From CAYVJW01 sp964451885 (GTDB lineage Bacteria; Patescibacteriota; Gracilibacteria; UBA4473), in contig CAYVJW010000046.1 of assembly GCA_964451885.1 (NCBI GenBank), forward strand, positions 1 through 11,867: DNA of 11,867 nucleotides. The letters run 5' to 3'. Below, in pieces: positions 1 through 6,658 of the stretch (its first letter is position 1; every line of letters begins with the position of its first letter). The translations under genes and the position numbers were made by a program. The notes beneath the pieces were generated by a model, which searched no databases, was not told where the DNA came from, and was given only the letters and a program-made list of their open reading frames with translations.

Positions 1-66
1 GATTTTTTTTATCCTCTTATTTATAACATCAGCGCTGTAAAAAAGGAATTACCCTCGCAAGGAGGG

Positions 67-144
67 AACAAGGGGCAAGCCGCAAGAAAAAAAATTAAAA
101 AAAATCTAATAATAAACCTTGCCACTTGCGACTTGCTCCTTGTT
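67..144 (-). terminator. Inverted repeat at the end of the coupling-protein gene, possible terminator
   Basis: Arms 67-86 and 125-144 are complementary at 18 of 20 positions and are built from repeated GCAAG units; the 38-nt loop is A-rich on the plus strand. The right arm touches the stop codon (144-146) of the minus-strand gene. A second small hairpin, CCCTC/GAGGG at 52-66, is followed on the minus strand by TAATTCC and a T run. Together they probably end transcription of the gene, but neither has a T tract directly at the stem, so this is inference. Nothing else is seen in 1-143. Confidence 0.4.
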
Positions 145-2603
145 TATACATCAAGTCTCGCAAATATCTCTTTCTCCACAAACTTCCTGGACCGCCCATG
201 TGTGAGCCGTGAAATTTGTTTGAGAGCTTTTGAAATTTTCGGGTCTCCTACTTCTATATAAGGATTGAGTGGGACTATGGAAAAAGGTTTGGAAGGCTGT
301 GTATCAATGGAGAGTTTCATGACGGCCTTGTATTTGTCGATGTTGATGAGATCCTGGTCGCTAAAAGCCGGAGCCATTTCTTTGCCCATTGTTTCTGCGT
401 CTGGGGCACCGATTTTATAACACATCATTGTACCCACGTTTCCAAAGACCGCGTCTTTTAGGTTTACGCCTTTTTTTTGTCCGGAAGTATCGATTTGGCT
501 GATGTATTGATGGGCGATATTAAGGCTGAGCCGGTATTTTCTGGCCTCGGAAAGAATTGATTCGATGGAGTCGGTTACGTAGTTTTGGAATTCGTCGATG
601 TAGAGGAAAAAATCCTGTCTTTCTGATTTTTCCATTTTTTGCCGCTGGAGGGCCGCCATCTGGAGTTTGGAGACAATGATAAGTCCGAGTAGTTTAGAAT
701 TAATTTCGCCTGTTGATCCTTTGGAAAGATTCATGAGGAGAATTTTCTTTTCGTTCATAACTTTTGCGAAGTTGAAGGATGACTTGGTTTGCCCGATGAT
801 ATTTCGCATCATGGCGTTCGTCACGAAGGCGCCGAATTTGGAAGCGAAGTAGGGGATCATCTCCTGTTTTTCCCTGGCTCCGGTTTTGGCCATTTGTTTC
901 GTCCAAAAGGATTTTACGACTGGATTTGTGACGTGTTTTACTTTTGCGCGTTGAAAGCCATCATCGGTGAAGAGCCGGACAATGTCGGTTAAAGATCCGC
1001 CATTCGGGTCAGCCATGAGAGTGAGGACGCCATTTCGGAAGTAGTCCTGGATTCGTGGGCCGAATACTTCTTCATCGAACATTTTTATCATGATGTTCAT
1101 GGCATCCAGTGCGACCATATCTTTTTCTTCGTCTGTTTCGGCTTCGAGTAGATTGAGTCCCATAGGGCGTTCCATATCGGCCGGATCGAAAATAACTACA
1201 TCGTCGATTCGTGATTTTGGGACGAAGGGAAGAAGTTCTTCAATTAAGCTTCCGTGAGGATCAATAACACAAAGTCCGTCTCCGTTTTGAAAATCCTGGC
1301 GAATCATGGATTGAAAAATGGAGCTTTTTCCGGTTCCTGTTTGTCCTATTACATAAAAATGCCGAAATCGATCTTCCCTTTTCATGTAAATTGGAGAGGA
1401 CTCTCCGCGGTAGATATTATGTCCTAAAAGAAGTCCTTCTTTGGGGATATTTGCTGGGTTTTTGACAATTTTGTAGTTTTGCCACTTTATTCCGGGTATT
1501 TGGTTATATTTAGTGTGAGGAAAGTGAAAAATGCTTGCCAGTTCTTCGGAAGAAAGGACGATTTTATTTTGCGGGTGCCATGATCTTTTAAAGGCTCGGA
1601 AGCAAAAATTTCTGATAAGGGATCTTTTTGAATGCCATTTTATTCTTGAAAAAGAATTCAGGCTCGGTGTTCCGTATTGGGCAAAAGCATTGAGAATATT
1701 CGTAAGGTTTATGTTTGCTGTACGTTGGTTTGGGGAGGAAGTGACGCAGCGGATTATGGTTTCAAAGGCGCTTTTTTCAGCTTTTTCTTCGATGGATTTT
1801 GTCATTTCCTGGGATTCGTCGGAATCTTTTTGGTTGCCTTCACTGTCTTTCATCGTCTCTTCGTTTGCGCCCCAGGCCATGATGTTAAAAAGTTTTCCAA
1901 GCAGTCCCAGCACATTCCACCAAGGAATATCACTTTTTCCTGATGCAAGAGCCTTTGAAGTTTTACGCGCTTTGCGCTGCCAATCATTTTTTATCGGACG
2001 TATCATAAATTGAACGGCGGCGGAATTGCCGTGTTCGTCAGAAGCGCTCGAAAGGGCGTTTAAAATGTTATTGACGGGGTCGGCGGATTCGAATTTTTGG
2101 TAGGATTTGAAAGGGAACCAGAATTCTTTTGAAGCTTTTAGATATCCTGTGGTTTGGTGAGTATATTGATGAAAAATTTGAGGTGCTTCTGTTTCTTCGA
2201 CTACGGCATCGGAATAGAAAGTGGTGATTTGCTTTTCAATCAGTTCTTTGAGGTGCCTGGGGCAGTTAATATAAAGTTCTATTTGTCCCTCTGTAGCGAT
2301 GTATTCCAAAGACATAAAATCCTCATTTTTAAAAAATGCAGGCACATCTCCGGCATAGATTCCGTGTAGGGTGGTAAAAAAGTGTTCAGCGATGCCAATC
2401 ACTTTTCGGATTTCGGAAGTTTGGTCCCGTTCGCGTTCGAGGTCTTCTTTGGACTCTTTTTTGGGTATGAGTACTCGCAGGAATACAAAATTTAGGGTTC
2501 GAAAGAAATCAAATTTTTTTCGGGACAAAAATATTATGATGCCTATTGTTATGGCAATTGCGACAATTATTATTCCGGTCCAAATATAAGGAGTGGTTAT
2601 CAT
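144..2603 (-). CDS. VirD4/TraD-like type IV secretion coupling protein ATPase
   Basis: A membrane-anchored hexameric DNA-pump ATPase of the VirD4/TraD/TraG type (FtsK/HerA-like P-loop fold). Numbered from the chosen ATG, the 819-residue protein has one N-terminal membrane segment (about 6-26), a long middle region of unknown fold with an acidic, low-complexity stretch (about 250-275), a Walker A motif GQTGTGKSS at 420-428, a Walker B-like LCVIDPHG at 444-451, and the motif FFLYIDEFQN at 665-674, followed by ARKYRLSLNIAHQYISQ, typical of the C-terminal TraD/TraG part. The frame stays open 44 codons further upstream, but that extension translates low-complexity spacer, whereas the ATG at 2603 sits just below an extended -10 box. 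There is no Shine-Dalgarno site. In Patescibacteria such proteins are often encoded without a complete conjugation system; none of the other T4SS genes is visible here. The ATPase class is clear; its DNA substrate and partners are unknown. Confidence 0.85.
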   Translation of the reverse strand: MITTPYIWTGIIIVAIAITIGIIIFLSRKKFDFFRTLNFVFLRVLIPKKESKEDLERERDQTSEIRKVIGIAEHFFTTLHGIYAGDVPAFFKNEDFMSLEYIATEGQIELYINCPRHLKELIEKQITTFYSDAVVEETEAPQIFHQYTHQTTGYLKASKEFWFPFKSYQKFESADPVNNILNALSSASDEHGNSAAVQFMIRPIKNDWQRKARKTSKALASGKSDIPWWNVLGLLGKLFNIMAWGANEETMKDSEGNQKDSDESQEMTKSIEEKAEKSAFETIIRCVTSSPNQRTANINLTNILNAFAQYGTPSLNSFSRIKWHSKRSLIRNFCFRAFKRSWHPQNKIVLSSEELASIFHFPHTKYNQIPGIKWQNYKIVKNPANIPKEGLLLGHNIYRGESSPIYMKREDRFRHFYVIGQTGTGKSSIFQSMIRQDFQNGDGLCVIDPHGSLIEELLPFVPKSRIDDVVIFDPADMERPMGLNLLEAETDEEKDMVALDAMNIMIKMFDEEVFGPRIQDYFRNGVLTLMADPNGGSLTDIVRLFTDDGFQRAKVKHVTNPVVKSFWTKQMAKTGAREKQEMIPYFASKFGAFVTNAMMRNIIGQTKSSFNFAKVMNEKKILLMNLSKGSTGEINSKLLGLIIVSKLQMAALQRQKMEKSERQDFFLYIDEFQNYVTDSIESILSEARKYRLSLNIAHQYISQIDTSGQKKGVNLKDAVFGNVGTMMCYKIGAPDAETMGKEMAPAFSDQDLINIDKYKAVMKLSIDTQPSKPFSIVPLNPYIEVGDPKISKALKQISRLTHGRSRKFVEKEIFARLDV

Positions 2604-2625
2604 TGGGGAGGTTTTTGTGGTGTTT

Positions 2626-2654
2626 ATTTTACCACAGAAATTAGTAATTAACAA
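2626..2654 (-). promoter_or_regulatory. Promoter of the coupling-protein gene
   Basis: On the minus strand, TTGTTA (2649-2654) lies 17 nt from TAAAAT (2626-2631), and the -10 box carries an extended TG (TGGTAAAAT). Transcription would start near 2619, about 16 nt before the ATG at 2603. This supports the shorter start of the gene. Confidence 0.5.
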
Positions 2655-2677
2655 TGAACAGTTAACAATTAGCAATG
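2641..2677. repeat. Low-complexity spacer of degenerate short repeats
   Basis: Loose repetition of AACAATGAACAG / TTAACAATTAGCAATGA units of about 10-12 nt between the divergent genes. A related spacer of AATGATTAATGAGTAATG units follows aroE at 3900-3930. Such spacers are not coding, although they happen to stay open in some frames. Confidence 0.45.
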
Positions 2678-2728
2678 AAGGAATGGAAGTAATGAAGAAA
2701 ATGAAAAAAATTATAAAAATGTTTAAGT

Positions 2729-2756
2729 TTGACAAGATGCAAAAAGTTAATATGTT
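2729..2756 (+). promoter_or_regulatory. Promoter of the unknown gene and aroE
   Basis: A perfect TTGACA (2729-2734) is followed after 16 nt by TATGTT (2751-2756). The predicted transcript starts near 2763, about 26 nt before the ATG at 2789, the same short-leader arrangement seen at other genes of this window. An in-frame TTG start at 2729 would coincide with the -35 box and is therefore unlikely. Confidence 0.55.
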
Positions 2757-2788
2757 TTGTTTATAAATTTTTATTTTTTCATTTTTTC

Positions 2789-3106
2789 ATGAAATTTTTG
2801 AAATGCCGGCCGTTGTTTTTTTCTCGGGAAGGGAGATTTGTTTTTGATAATTGTAATGACTTGGGGCCTGATTGGGAGGATGTACAGCTTACTTGTGTAG
2901 ATCCAAATGAAGTAGATCCGGATGATCCTGCTACTTGGGTGAATAGAGTATCAGTGAATGGTCAAGATGTAGTCAGTATATCTTCTGACTGTGTTGAATT
3001 GAGTTGCGGTGTTCAGTTGACTGCTGATAGATTTAGGTCGCAGGTTGTTGATCAGATAATTCGTGCGTTTTACAATAGAAGGGGAAGGTTTATAGTGGGA
3101 ATGTAA
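2789..3106 (+). CDS. Unknown 105-residue acidic protein, first gene before aroE
   Basis: I do not recognise this family. The protein starts with a short basic, hydrophobic stretch (MKFLKCRPLFF), followed by a conspicuously acidic segment with spaced Asp and Asn (VDPNEVDPDDPATWVN, about residues 37-52), several cysteines, and a C-terminal part that looks helical and basic (FRSQVVDQIIRAFYNRRGRF). The Asp/Asn spacing recalls calcium-binding loops, but that is only a resemblance. The ATG at 2789 was chosen because it lies about 26 nt below a TTGACA/TATGTT promoter; no Shine-Dalgarno site is seen. The gene ends 10 bp before aroE on the same strand, so the two are probably cotranscribed. It could also be the remaining C-terminal half of a larger secreted protein, since codon use looks more regular after residue 15. 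Confidence 0.5.
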   Translation: MKFLKCRPLFFSREGRFVFDNCNDLGPDWEDVQLTCVDPNEVDPDDPATWVNRVSVNGQDVVSISSDCVELSCGVQLTADRFRSQVVDQIIRAFYNRRGRFIVGM

Positions 3107-3116
3107 TTTTCCTGTT

Positions 3117-3908
3117 ATGAAAAAATTCTGTGTTATCGGCCATCCTATTTCCCACTCAAAATCCCCTCAGCTTCATGAGGTCGGTTTTGTGGAGATGGAA
3201 ATTGATGCGTCTTTTGAGGCGATTGATGTGGTTCCGGATAGGTTGGGTGAGTGGGTGAGGAAGGAATTTCGGCCGAATTTTCAGGGGGCGGCTGTTACTA
3301 TTCCCCATAAAGAAGCTATCCGGGAATATTTGGATTTTGAGACGGAAGCTGCTACTGCTACGGGGGCGGTGAATACGCTTTTTTGGGTGGAGGATAAGTT
3401 GGGGGGAACAAATACGGATATTATAGGGGCGCTTCGGGCGGTAAGTACGGAAATAAATCCGGAAGGCAAAGGCGTGTTGGTTTTAGGTGCTGGAGGAGCG
3501 GCCAGAGCGGCTATTTTTGGATTGAAAAGCGCTGGTGCTGATATTTGTGTTTGGAATAGGACGTTTGATAAAGCTCAAAAATTAGCTGATGCGTTTGAAG
3601 TATTGGCGGTTAAAGATTTGAATAAAGTAGATCCGGAGAAGATAGATTTGGTAATGAATTTGACTTCTGTAGGTTTGAAGACAAGAGAATCAATCCTTCC
3701 TTCGGATTTTTGGAAATCGCATCATGTGGCGTTTGATGCGGTGTACGAGCCGTTGGAGACACAGTTCCTTTTCGATGCGTCAAATGCCGGAGCGCGTATC
3801 ATTACGGGGGATAATATGCTCATTTTTCAGGCACTCGAGCAATTCAAGATTTGGCATGATATTGAGTTGGAGTCGGAGGTGATGGGGAAGGCTTTTTTTA
3901 ATGATTAA
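3117..3908 (+). CDS. aroE: Shikimate dehydrogenase (NADP+)
   Basis: Reduces 3-dehydroshikimate to shikimate with NADPH, the fourth step of the shikimate pathway to chorismate and aromatic amino acids; cytosolic. The 263 residues match the usual length of the family. Visible motifs: VIGHPISHSKSP at 6-17 (substrate binding serines), AAVTIPHKEA at 58-67 with the catalytic Lys65, GAVNTL at 83-88, GTNTD at 97-101 with the catalytic Asp101, the glycine-rich NADP loop GAGGAAR at 124-130, NRT at 147-149 (the usual NADP phosphate contact), and DNMLIFQALEQF at 232-243. The residue after SPQLH is Glu where many homologues have Asn, a small deviation. It starts 10 bp after the preceding unknown gene, without a visible Shine-Dalgarno site. 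No other aromatic-pathway gene is in the window, so the pathway must be encoded elsewhere or be incomplete. Confidence 0.95.
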   Translation: MKKFCVIGHPISHSKSPQLHEVGFVEMEIDASFEAIDVVPDRLGEWVRKEFRPNFQGAAVTIPHKEAIREYLDFETEAATATGAVNTLFWVEDKLGGTNTDIIGALRAVSTEINPEGKGVLVLGAGGAARAAIFGLKSAGADICVWNRTFDKAQKLADAFEVLAVKDLNKVDPEKIDLVMNLTSVGLKTRESILPSDFWKSHHVAFDAVYEPLETQFLFDASNAGARIITGDNMLIFQALEQFKIWHDIELESEVMGKAFFND

Positions 3909-3930
3909 TGAGTAATGAATAATGATTAAT
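3900..3930. repeat. Low-complexity spacer after aroE
   Basis: Degenerate AATGATTAATGAGTAATGA units begin at the aroE stop codon, similar in style to the spacer at 2641-2677. No convincing terminator hairpin for aroE is visible in it. Confidence 0.35.
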
Positions 3931-3947
3931 AAAGTTGAGGTGATTTC

Positions 3948-3975
3948 TTGACCGGGGGTATTTTTTAAAGACAAT
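3948..3975 (+). promoter_or_regulatory. Possible promoter of the tRNA-Arg unit
   Basis: TTGACC (3948-3953) and GACAAT (3970-3975) are spaced by 16 nt. Transcription would start near 3982 and run through the leader hairpins into the tRNA. The -10 box is only a 4 of 6 match. Confidence 0.4.
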
Positions 3976-4007
3976 GAAAATGTTCTTTTTTTTGTATTGT
4001 TAAAACC

Positions 4008-4112
4008 CGAAATTTAATCCCTAAAGATTAAGTTTCGAGAGGAGAAGATGACGGAATAAGCGGAGTGTCCGACAATAGGAGGACACGTAGACATGGAGTC
4101 GTCTTCGACGAC
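4008..4112 (+). other. Structured leader upstream of tRNA-Arg with three hairpins
   Basis: Three stem-loops follow one another: 4008-4037 (12-bp stem with one G-U pair, loop CCTAAA), 4065-4086 (GTGTCC/GGACAC, 10-nt loop) and 4098-4112 (GTCGTC/GACGAC, 3-nt loop), the last ending exactly at the first base of the tRNA. The tRNA precursor therefore seems to have a long folded 5' leader that RNase P would remove. Two Shine-Dalgarno-like purine runs each precede a tiny reading frame: one of three codons at 4048 and one of nine codons starting at 4093 that ends inside the tRNA gene. Whether any of this is functional is unknown. Confidence 0.4.
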
Positions 4113-4187
4113 GCTCCCGTAGCTCAATGGATAGAGCAGAGGCCTTCTAAGCCTAAGATCTAAGTTCGATTCTTAGCGGGAGTACCA
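4113..4187 (+). tRNA. tRNA-Arg (anticodon TCT)
   Basis: A complete cloverleaf: acceptor stem GCTCCCG pairing with CGGGAGT (one terminal G-U), D stem GCTC/GAGC, anticodon stem with loop CTTCTAA and anticodon TCT at 4146-4148, T stem CTAAG/CTTAG with loop TTCGATT, discriminator A and an encoded CCA end (4185-4187). The top pair of the anticodon stem (4139 with 4155) is a G-A mismatch. It reads AGA and AGG arginine codons. Confidence 0.95.
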
Positions 4188-4214
4188 TGATCAAAAAAAG
4201 TTACTCAATAGCAG

Positions 4215-4242
4215 GGTATTACAAAATGTAGTATCTTTTTTT
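4215..4242 (+). terminator. Intrinsic terminator of the tRNA-Arg unit
   Basis: An 8-bp stem GGTATTAC/GTAGTATC (two G-U pairs) with a 5-nt AAAAT loop is followed directly by seven T at 4236-4242. Confidence 0.7.
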
Positions 4243-4264
4243 GTGTTGTGTAACTCAATAAAAT

Positions 4265-4293
4265 TTGACTTATTCAACTGTCTCGCATATAAT
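4265..4293 (+). promoter_or_regulatory. Near-consensus promoter of a small RNA unit
   Basis: TTGACT (4265-4270) and a perfect TATAAT (4288-4293) are separated by exactly 17 nt. Start of transcription is expected around 4300. A near-repeat of ten bases, TTACTCAATA/TAACTCAATA, occurs at 4201 and 4251, on each side of the preceding terminator. Confidence 0.75.
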
Positions 4294-4299
4294 ACGAGT

Positions 4300-4385
4300 A
4301 CAAATGGCTTCGGCCTCGCCCCGCTTCTTGTGGGGGCATACTAGAAATCATCATTGGAAAGTATCATTTCCGTGATGATTTTTTT
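4300..4385 (+). ncRNA. Unrecognised small structured RNA, about 85 nt
   Basis: The stretch between a near-consensus promoter and a strong terminator folds into three consecutive stem-loops. The first is GGC-TTCG-GCC (4306-4315), a C(UUCG)G tetraloop. The second, 4318-4337, pairs GCCCC with GGGGC, then a bulged G, then G-U and C-G pairs closing a TTCTT loop. The third is the terminator. These are the most GC-rich bases in the surrounding several hundred. A 23-codon frame beginning with ATG at 4304 runs to 4375 inside the terminator, but it has no ribosome binding site and its codons are dictated by the stems, so an RNA product is more likely. I cannot match it to 6S, SRP, RNase P, tmRNA or a known riboswitch. 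Confidence 0.6.
4345..4385 (+). terminator. Intrinsic terminator of the small RNA
   Basis: The stem AAATCATCA/TGATGATTT (4345-4353, 4373-4381) continues as GGAAA/TTTCC (4356-4360, 4367-4371) with one bulged T and a T-G pair, loop GTATCA, followed by T to 4385. Confidence 0.8.
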
Positions 4386-4703
4386 CAACTCTAAAAACTT
4401 TTATATCGGGACTATTCCAATTTTTTTTTTGCGCCCGTTCTATTGATTTTTGCTGCGATATCATAATTCAATAATTAAGAAATATGTACATCGATAAGCA
4501 TTTGGCGATTTTCGCTTTGTCAAGCTTTTTTTGGACTTTTTTATGCCCCAAAAACCCCTCGTAAAAAGGGATATTTTACCATGTCGAAAAAAAGCTAATT
4601 ATTGCTTACGCAAATGAGACCTGAAAAATAGTTTAGATTATTGAGAGAACGGGTTGACTGTATTTTATTGCTGAGTCAACCAAAAGATTCAAAAAAACCT
4701 CTA
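4386..4703. other. AT-rich gene-free stretch with two inverted repeats
   Basis: No reading frame of note on either strand. It contains an inverted repeat of 14-nt arms with one mismatch (AGCTTTTTTTGGAC at 4523-4536 and its partner at 4583-4596, loop 46 nt) and a perfect 8-bp one (GGTTGACT 4652-4659, AGTCAACC 4674-4681). The small stem GCGA/TCGC lies near 4506. Their roles are unknown. Confidence 0.4.
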
Positions 4704-4734
4704 TTGACAAATAAAAATAAATCCATATTTATTT
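4704..4734 (+). promoter_or_regulatory. Possible promoter with palindrome before the membrane-protein leader
   Basis: A perfect TTGACA (4704-4709) is followed by a perfect inverted repeat AAATAAAT-CCAT-ATTTATTT (4715-4734) filling the spacer and the -10 position, as an operator would. The -10 itself (TATTTA at 4726) is poor, so the promoter call is tentative. Confidence 0.35.
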
Positions 4735-4739
4735 CAAGT

Positions 4740-4978
4740 GCGTAATATTTGCTCTTTGACGCACCGTTAGTTTAGCAGACATAAATCTGTGCTTGATTCG
4801 TTTGTATAGCGTAGAAAATGCTTTAGCAACTTTCTTTGTTTTTGACTGAATCTAGTTCGGATGTCCTGTCTGCTATTACATCGGATGACTGATTTGGTGA
4901 TGAGATTTCGTCATTAGTTCAGTTATTCGATGGAAATCACACCGTATTAATCGGCATTAACTACTAAGGAGTGAAACG
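4740..4978 (+). promoter_or_regulatory. Long 5' leader, possibly structured, before a small membrane protein
   Basis: About 240 nt with no reading frame and higher GC than its surroundings lie between the possible promoter and the ATG at 4979. The clearest element is a stem-loop at 4888-4923: ACTGA/TCAGT outside and TGATGA/TCATTA inside. Other short pairings include GATGT/ACATC around 4861-4882. The leader ends in an AAGGAG site. It could be a cis-regulatory RNA, but it matches no riboswitch I can name. Confidence 0.3.
4966..4971 (+). promoter_or_regulatory. Shine-Dalgarno site
   Basis: AAGGAG lies 7 nt before the ATG at 4979. It decides this start and is the only clear ribosome binding site in front of any of the protein genes in this window. 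Confidence 0.75.
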
Positions 4979-5293
4979 ATGAGCGAACAAAATGGAACAA
5001 CGAACAAAAAATACAACTGGAAAAAGACCATCATATTCTTGCTTTGTTTGGGAGCATTCGTGTTCGCAGAAATCAAGGTGATGGACTACTTCATGAGACC
5101 ATGTCAACGGAATCCTGCAATTAAGGAATGGTTTAGTGTCATGTTGGACTCAAAATTGGATAGCCCTACCGAAAAGAAAGCAAGGGAGCGGTTAATCTCC
5201 TTGGGATACTATTCTTGCAGAGCTGAAATTGAGGAGGCTAAACAGGTGGAAGTCGAACAGCGTGCAAGGGAACTCGAAGCCCAAGGCAAGTAA
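4979..5293 (+). CDS. Small single-pass membrane protein of unknown function
   Basis: 104 residues, family not recognised. A polar, basic N-terminus (MSEQNGTTNKKYNWKK) precedes one membrane helix at about 17-36 (TIIFLLCLGAFVFAEIKVMD) and then a soluble, probably helical domain ending in a strongly charged segment, EIEEAKQVEVEQRARELEAQ, that could form a coiled coil. Two cysteines, Cys43 and Cys70, lie on the far side of the helix; the positive-inside rule puts the N-terminus in the cytoplasm and the cysteines outside. The start is fixed by an AAGGAG site 7 nt upstream. The gene stands alone: a long leader precedes it and a strong terminator follows. Its base composition and its Shine-Dalgarno site set it apart from neighbouring genes, which may mean transfer or unusual regulation. 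Confidence 0.7.
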   Translation: MSEQNGTTNKKYNWKKTIIFLLCLGAFVFAEIKVMDYFMRPCQRNPAIKEWFSVMLDSKLDSPTEKKARERLISLGYYSCRAEIEEAKQVEVEQRARELEAQGK

Positions 5294-5319
5294 CAGGACA
5301 GCGAACAGTAGCACAGAAG

Positions 5320-5356
5320 AAGCGGAGGTTGGCATTTATGTCGACCACCGCTTTTT
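5320..5356 (+). terminator. Intrinsic terminator after the membrane protein
   Basis: A long hairpin: AAGCGG, an A-A mismatch, GGT, a T-G pair, then GGCA, paired with TGTC, ACC and CCGCTT around a TTTA loop (5320-5353), followed by T to 5356. Confidence 0.75.
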
Positions 5357-5440
5357 CACTTTCTCCAAAATTTATCCCCCTGTTTTCTCGATTCAACAGC
5401 AGTCCGTTTCAGTTTATCCGCAATACTTATCTAGCTGTAT

Positions 5441-5539
5441 TTAGGATGGACTAACATAAAATAATTCTAATGGAATTGAAAATCTATCTTGTACATCTTT
5501 AATAAAAGAGTTCCACCTCAATTGCAGCAGTCGTGCCAT
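5441..5539 (-). CDS. Possible 32-residue peptide or gene fragment downstream of fic
   Basis: A short minus-strand frame from ATG 5539 to TAA 5441 whose product begins MARLLQLRWNSF and ends ELFYVSPS. It lies 38 bp after the fic stop codon on the same strand. Composition looks protein-like (aromatic and charged residues mixed), but there is no ribosome binding site, and it may equally be the 3' remnant of a decayed gene like those at 6722 and 7842. The rest of 5357-5577 shows no gene. Confidence 0.2.
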   Translation of the reverse strand: MARLLQLRWNSFIKDVQDRFSIPLELFYVSPS

Positions 5540-5577
5540 GAATAAAAAAGTTATTCAAAAAAGTATTTGCAAGTTTT

Positions 5578-6621
5578 TTAATCCAATATCGTGTATTTAG
5601 TATTCTTCTTATCCCCATGTTTCTCAATCAAACCTTTTCTCACCAAACTAGCCAAATAACGCTGAGCGGTTCGTTTTGAAACTGTCAAAATATCCTCAAC
5701 ATCACTACTGGATATATGATTCATTTCTTGAAGAAAATCGAGAACTTGAATTTCTTTTTTTGTGAGGATGATTTTTTCTTTGTTATTTCTGATGTACATA
5801 AAAGGCTTAATTGTATCCATTACTAATTCCATCTCTACTAGAAAACCGGTAATGAAGTATTCAAGCCACTGAGTGAGATTACCTGCTCTACGTTCTTCAT
5901 AATCTTTTCCTAAATGAATAGCCTCGTAATAAGCGGGACGATTAGTGTTGTAGTAATTTTCCAGTGCAAAAAGTTTTCGAAAATCATAATTCTCAGTGTA
6001 CAAAACTAAAGTGGCGAGAAGACGTGCGGCTCTTCCGTTTCCATCCACAAAAGGGTGAATTGCTGCTACTTCTGCATGAGCAATTCCAGCAATAATAATC
6101 GGTGATAGTTCTTTAGCTCTTGAATCATTGATCCAATGACAAAGCTCTGAAATTAATTTTGAAGTTTTTTTATAATCAGGTGCTGTGTATCGAATTTTTT
6201 GTGAAATAGGCGTTCTAGAAACTACATAAACTGGCTCCTTTCTATATTTACCACTTCTTTCACTGTCTAAAATATTCGCACTTAGAAGTGCATGGATTTT
6301 TAATACATCCTTTTCAGAAACTTTTGAGTCCTTCTTCTTTATGATCCAGTCTAAGGATTTCTTATAATTCTTAACTTCATAAATCTCTCGCTCCAAAGCG
6401 TTAATTTTTTTGCCATCTAAGACTTTTTTGATTTCGTATTCGTTCAGAGTGTTTCCTTCAATTGCTGTAGAATGATGCACCATACTTAGAATGGCTTGCC
6501 TTTTAAGCCTTAGTTCTTCTCTAGGCTGAATAGGACATGTTGAAATTTTTTCACGGATTACTCCAATGCGGTTTAAGTCATTGAGTATTTTGGGAGTGAT
6601 TTGGTATTTAGGGTTAAACAT
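5578..6621 (-). CDS. Fic-domain protein AMP-transferase with winged-helix C-terminus
   Basis: Fic proteins transfer AMP (or another phosphate-containing group) from a nucleotide to a hydroxyl residue of a target protein. The 347 residues show, in order: the inhibitory-helix motif STAIEG at 51-56, matching the [S/T]xxxE[G/N] pattern with the blocking Glu55, which makes this a self-inhibited class II Fic; a target-docking flap near KYRKEPVYVVSR (125-136); the catalytic motif HPFVDGNGRAAR at 189-200, complete with His189; and a C-terminal winged-helix domain (about 286-346) with ISSSDVEDILTVSKRTAQRY as the helix-turn-helix. All catalytic residues are present, so the enzyme should be active when released from inhibition. 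The winged helix may bind its own promoter region, where three TGTCG repeats lie. The length fits the common Fic/DUF4172-lacking family with C-terminal HTH. The target protein is unknown. Confidence 0.93.
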   Translation of the reverse strand: MFNPKYQITPKILNDLNRIGVIREKISTCPIQPREELRLKRQAILSMVHHSTAIEGNTLNEYEIKKVLDGKKINALEREIYEVKNYKKSLDWIIKKKDSKVSEKDVLKIHALLSANILDSERSGKYRKEPVYVVSRTPISQKIRYTAPDYKKTSKLISELCHWINDSRAKELSPIIIAGIAHAEVAAIHPFVDGNGRAARLLATLVLYTENYDFRKLFALENYYNTNRPAYYEAIHLGKDYEERRAGNLTQWLEYFITGFLVEMELVMDTIKPFMYIRNNKEKIILTKKEIQVLDFLQEMNHISSSDVEDILTVSKRTAQRYLASLVRKGLIEKHGDKKNTKYTILD

Positions 6622-6630
6622 GAAAATTGG

Positions 6631-6658
6631 TGTCGCTTAGAATGTCGCATATTTGTCG
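6631..6658 (-). promoter_or_regulatory. Three direct TGTCG repeats upstream of fic
   Basis: TGTCG occurs at 6631-6635, 6643-6647 and 6654-6658, spaced 12 and 11 bp, that is about one helical turn, within 40 bp of the fic start. This is the geometry of a repeated operator. No good -10/-35 pair was found for fic. Confidence 0.4.

Noticed and set aside
1531..2013. 160-codon plus-strand frame inside the coupling-protein gene
   Set aside because: Antisense shadow of a long conserved gene, with no promoter or protein-like composition.
2604..2735. N-terminal extension of the coupling protein by 44 codons
   Set aside because: It translates the repetitive spacer (NCSLLIVNCSLL-like), and a good extended -10 promoter lies inside it, just before the ATG at 2603.
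2729..2788. TTG start for the unknown gene at 2729
   Set aside because: The TTG is part of a perfect TTGACA -35 box; the ATG at 2789 has the leader length seen at other genes here.
5229..5444. 71-codon frame overlapping the end of the membrane protein
   Set aside because: It runs through the terminator hairpin at 5320-5356 and has no start signals.
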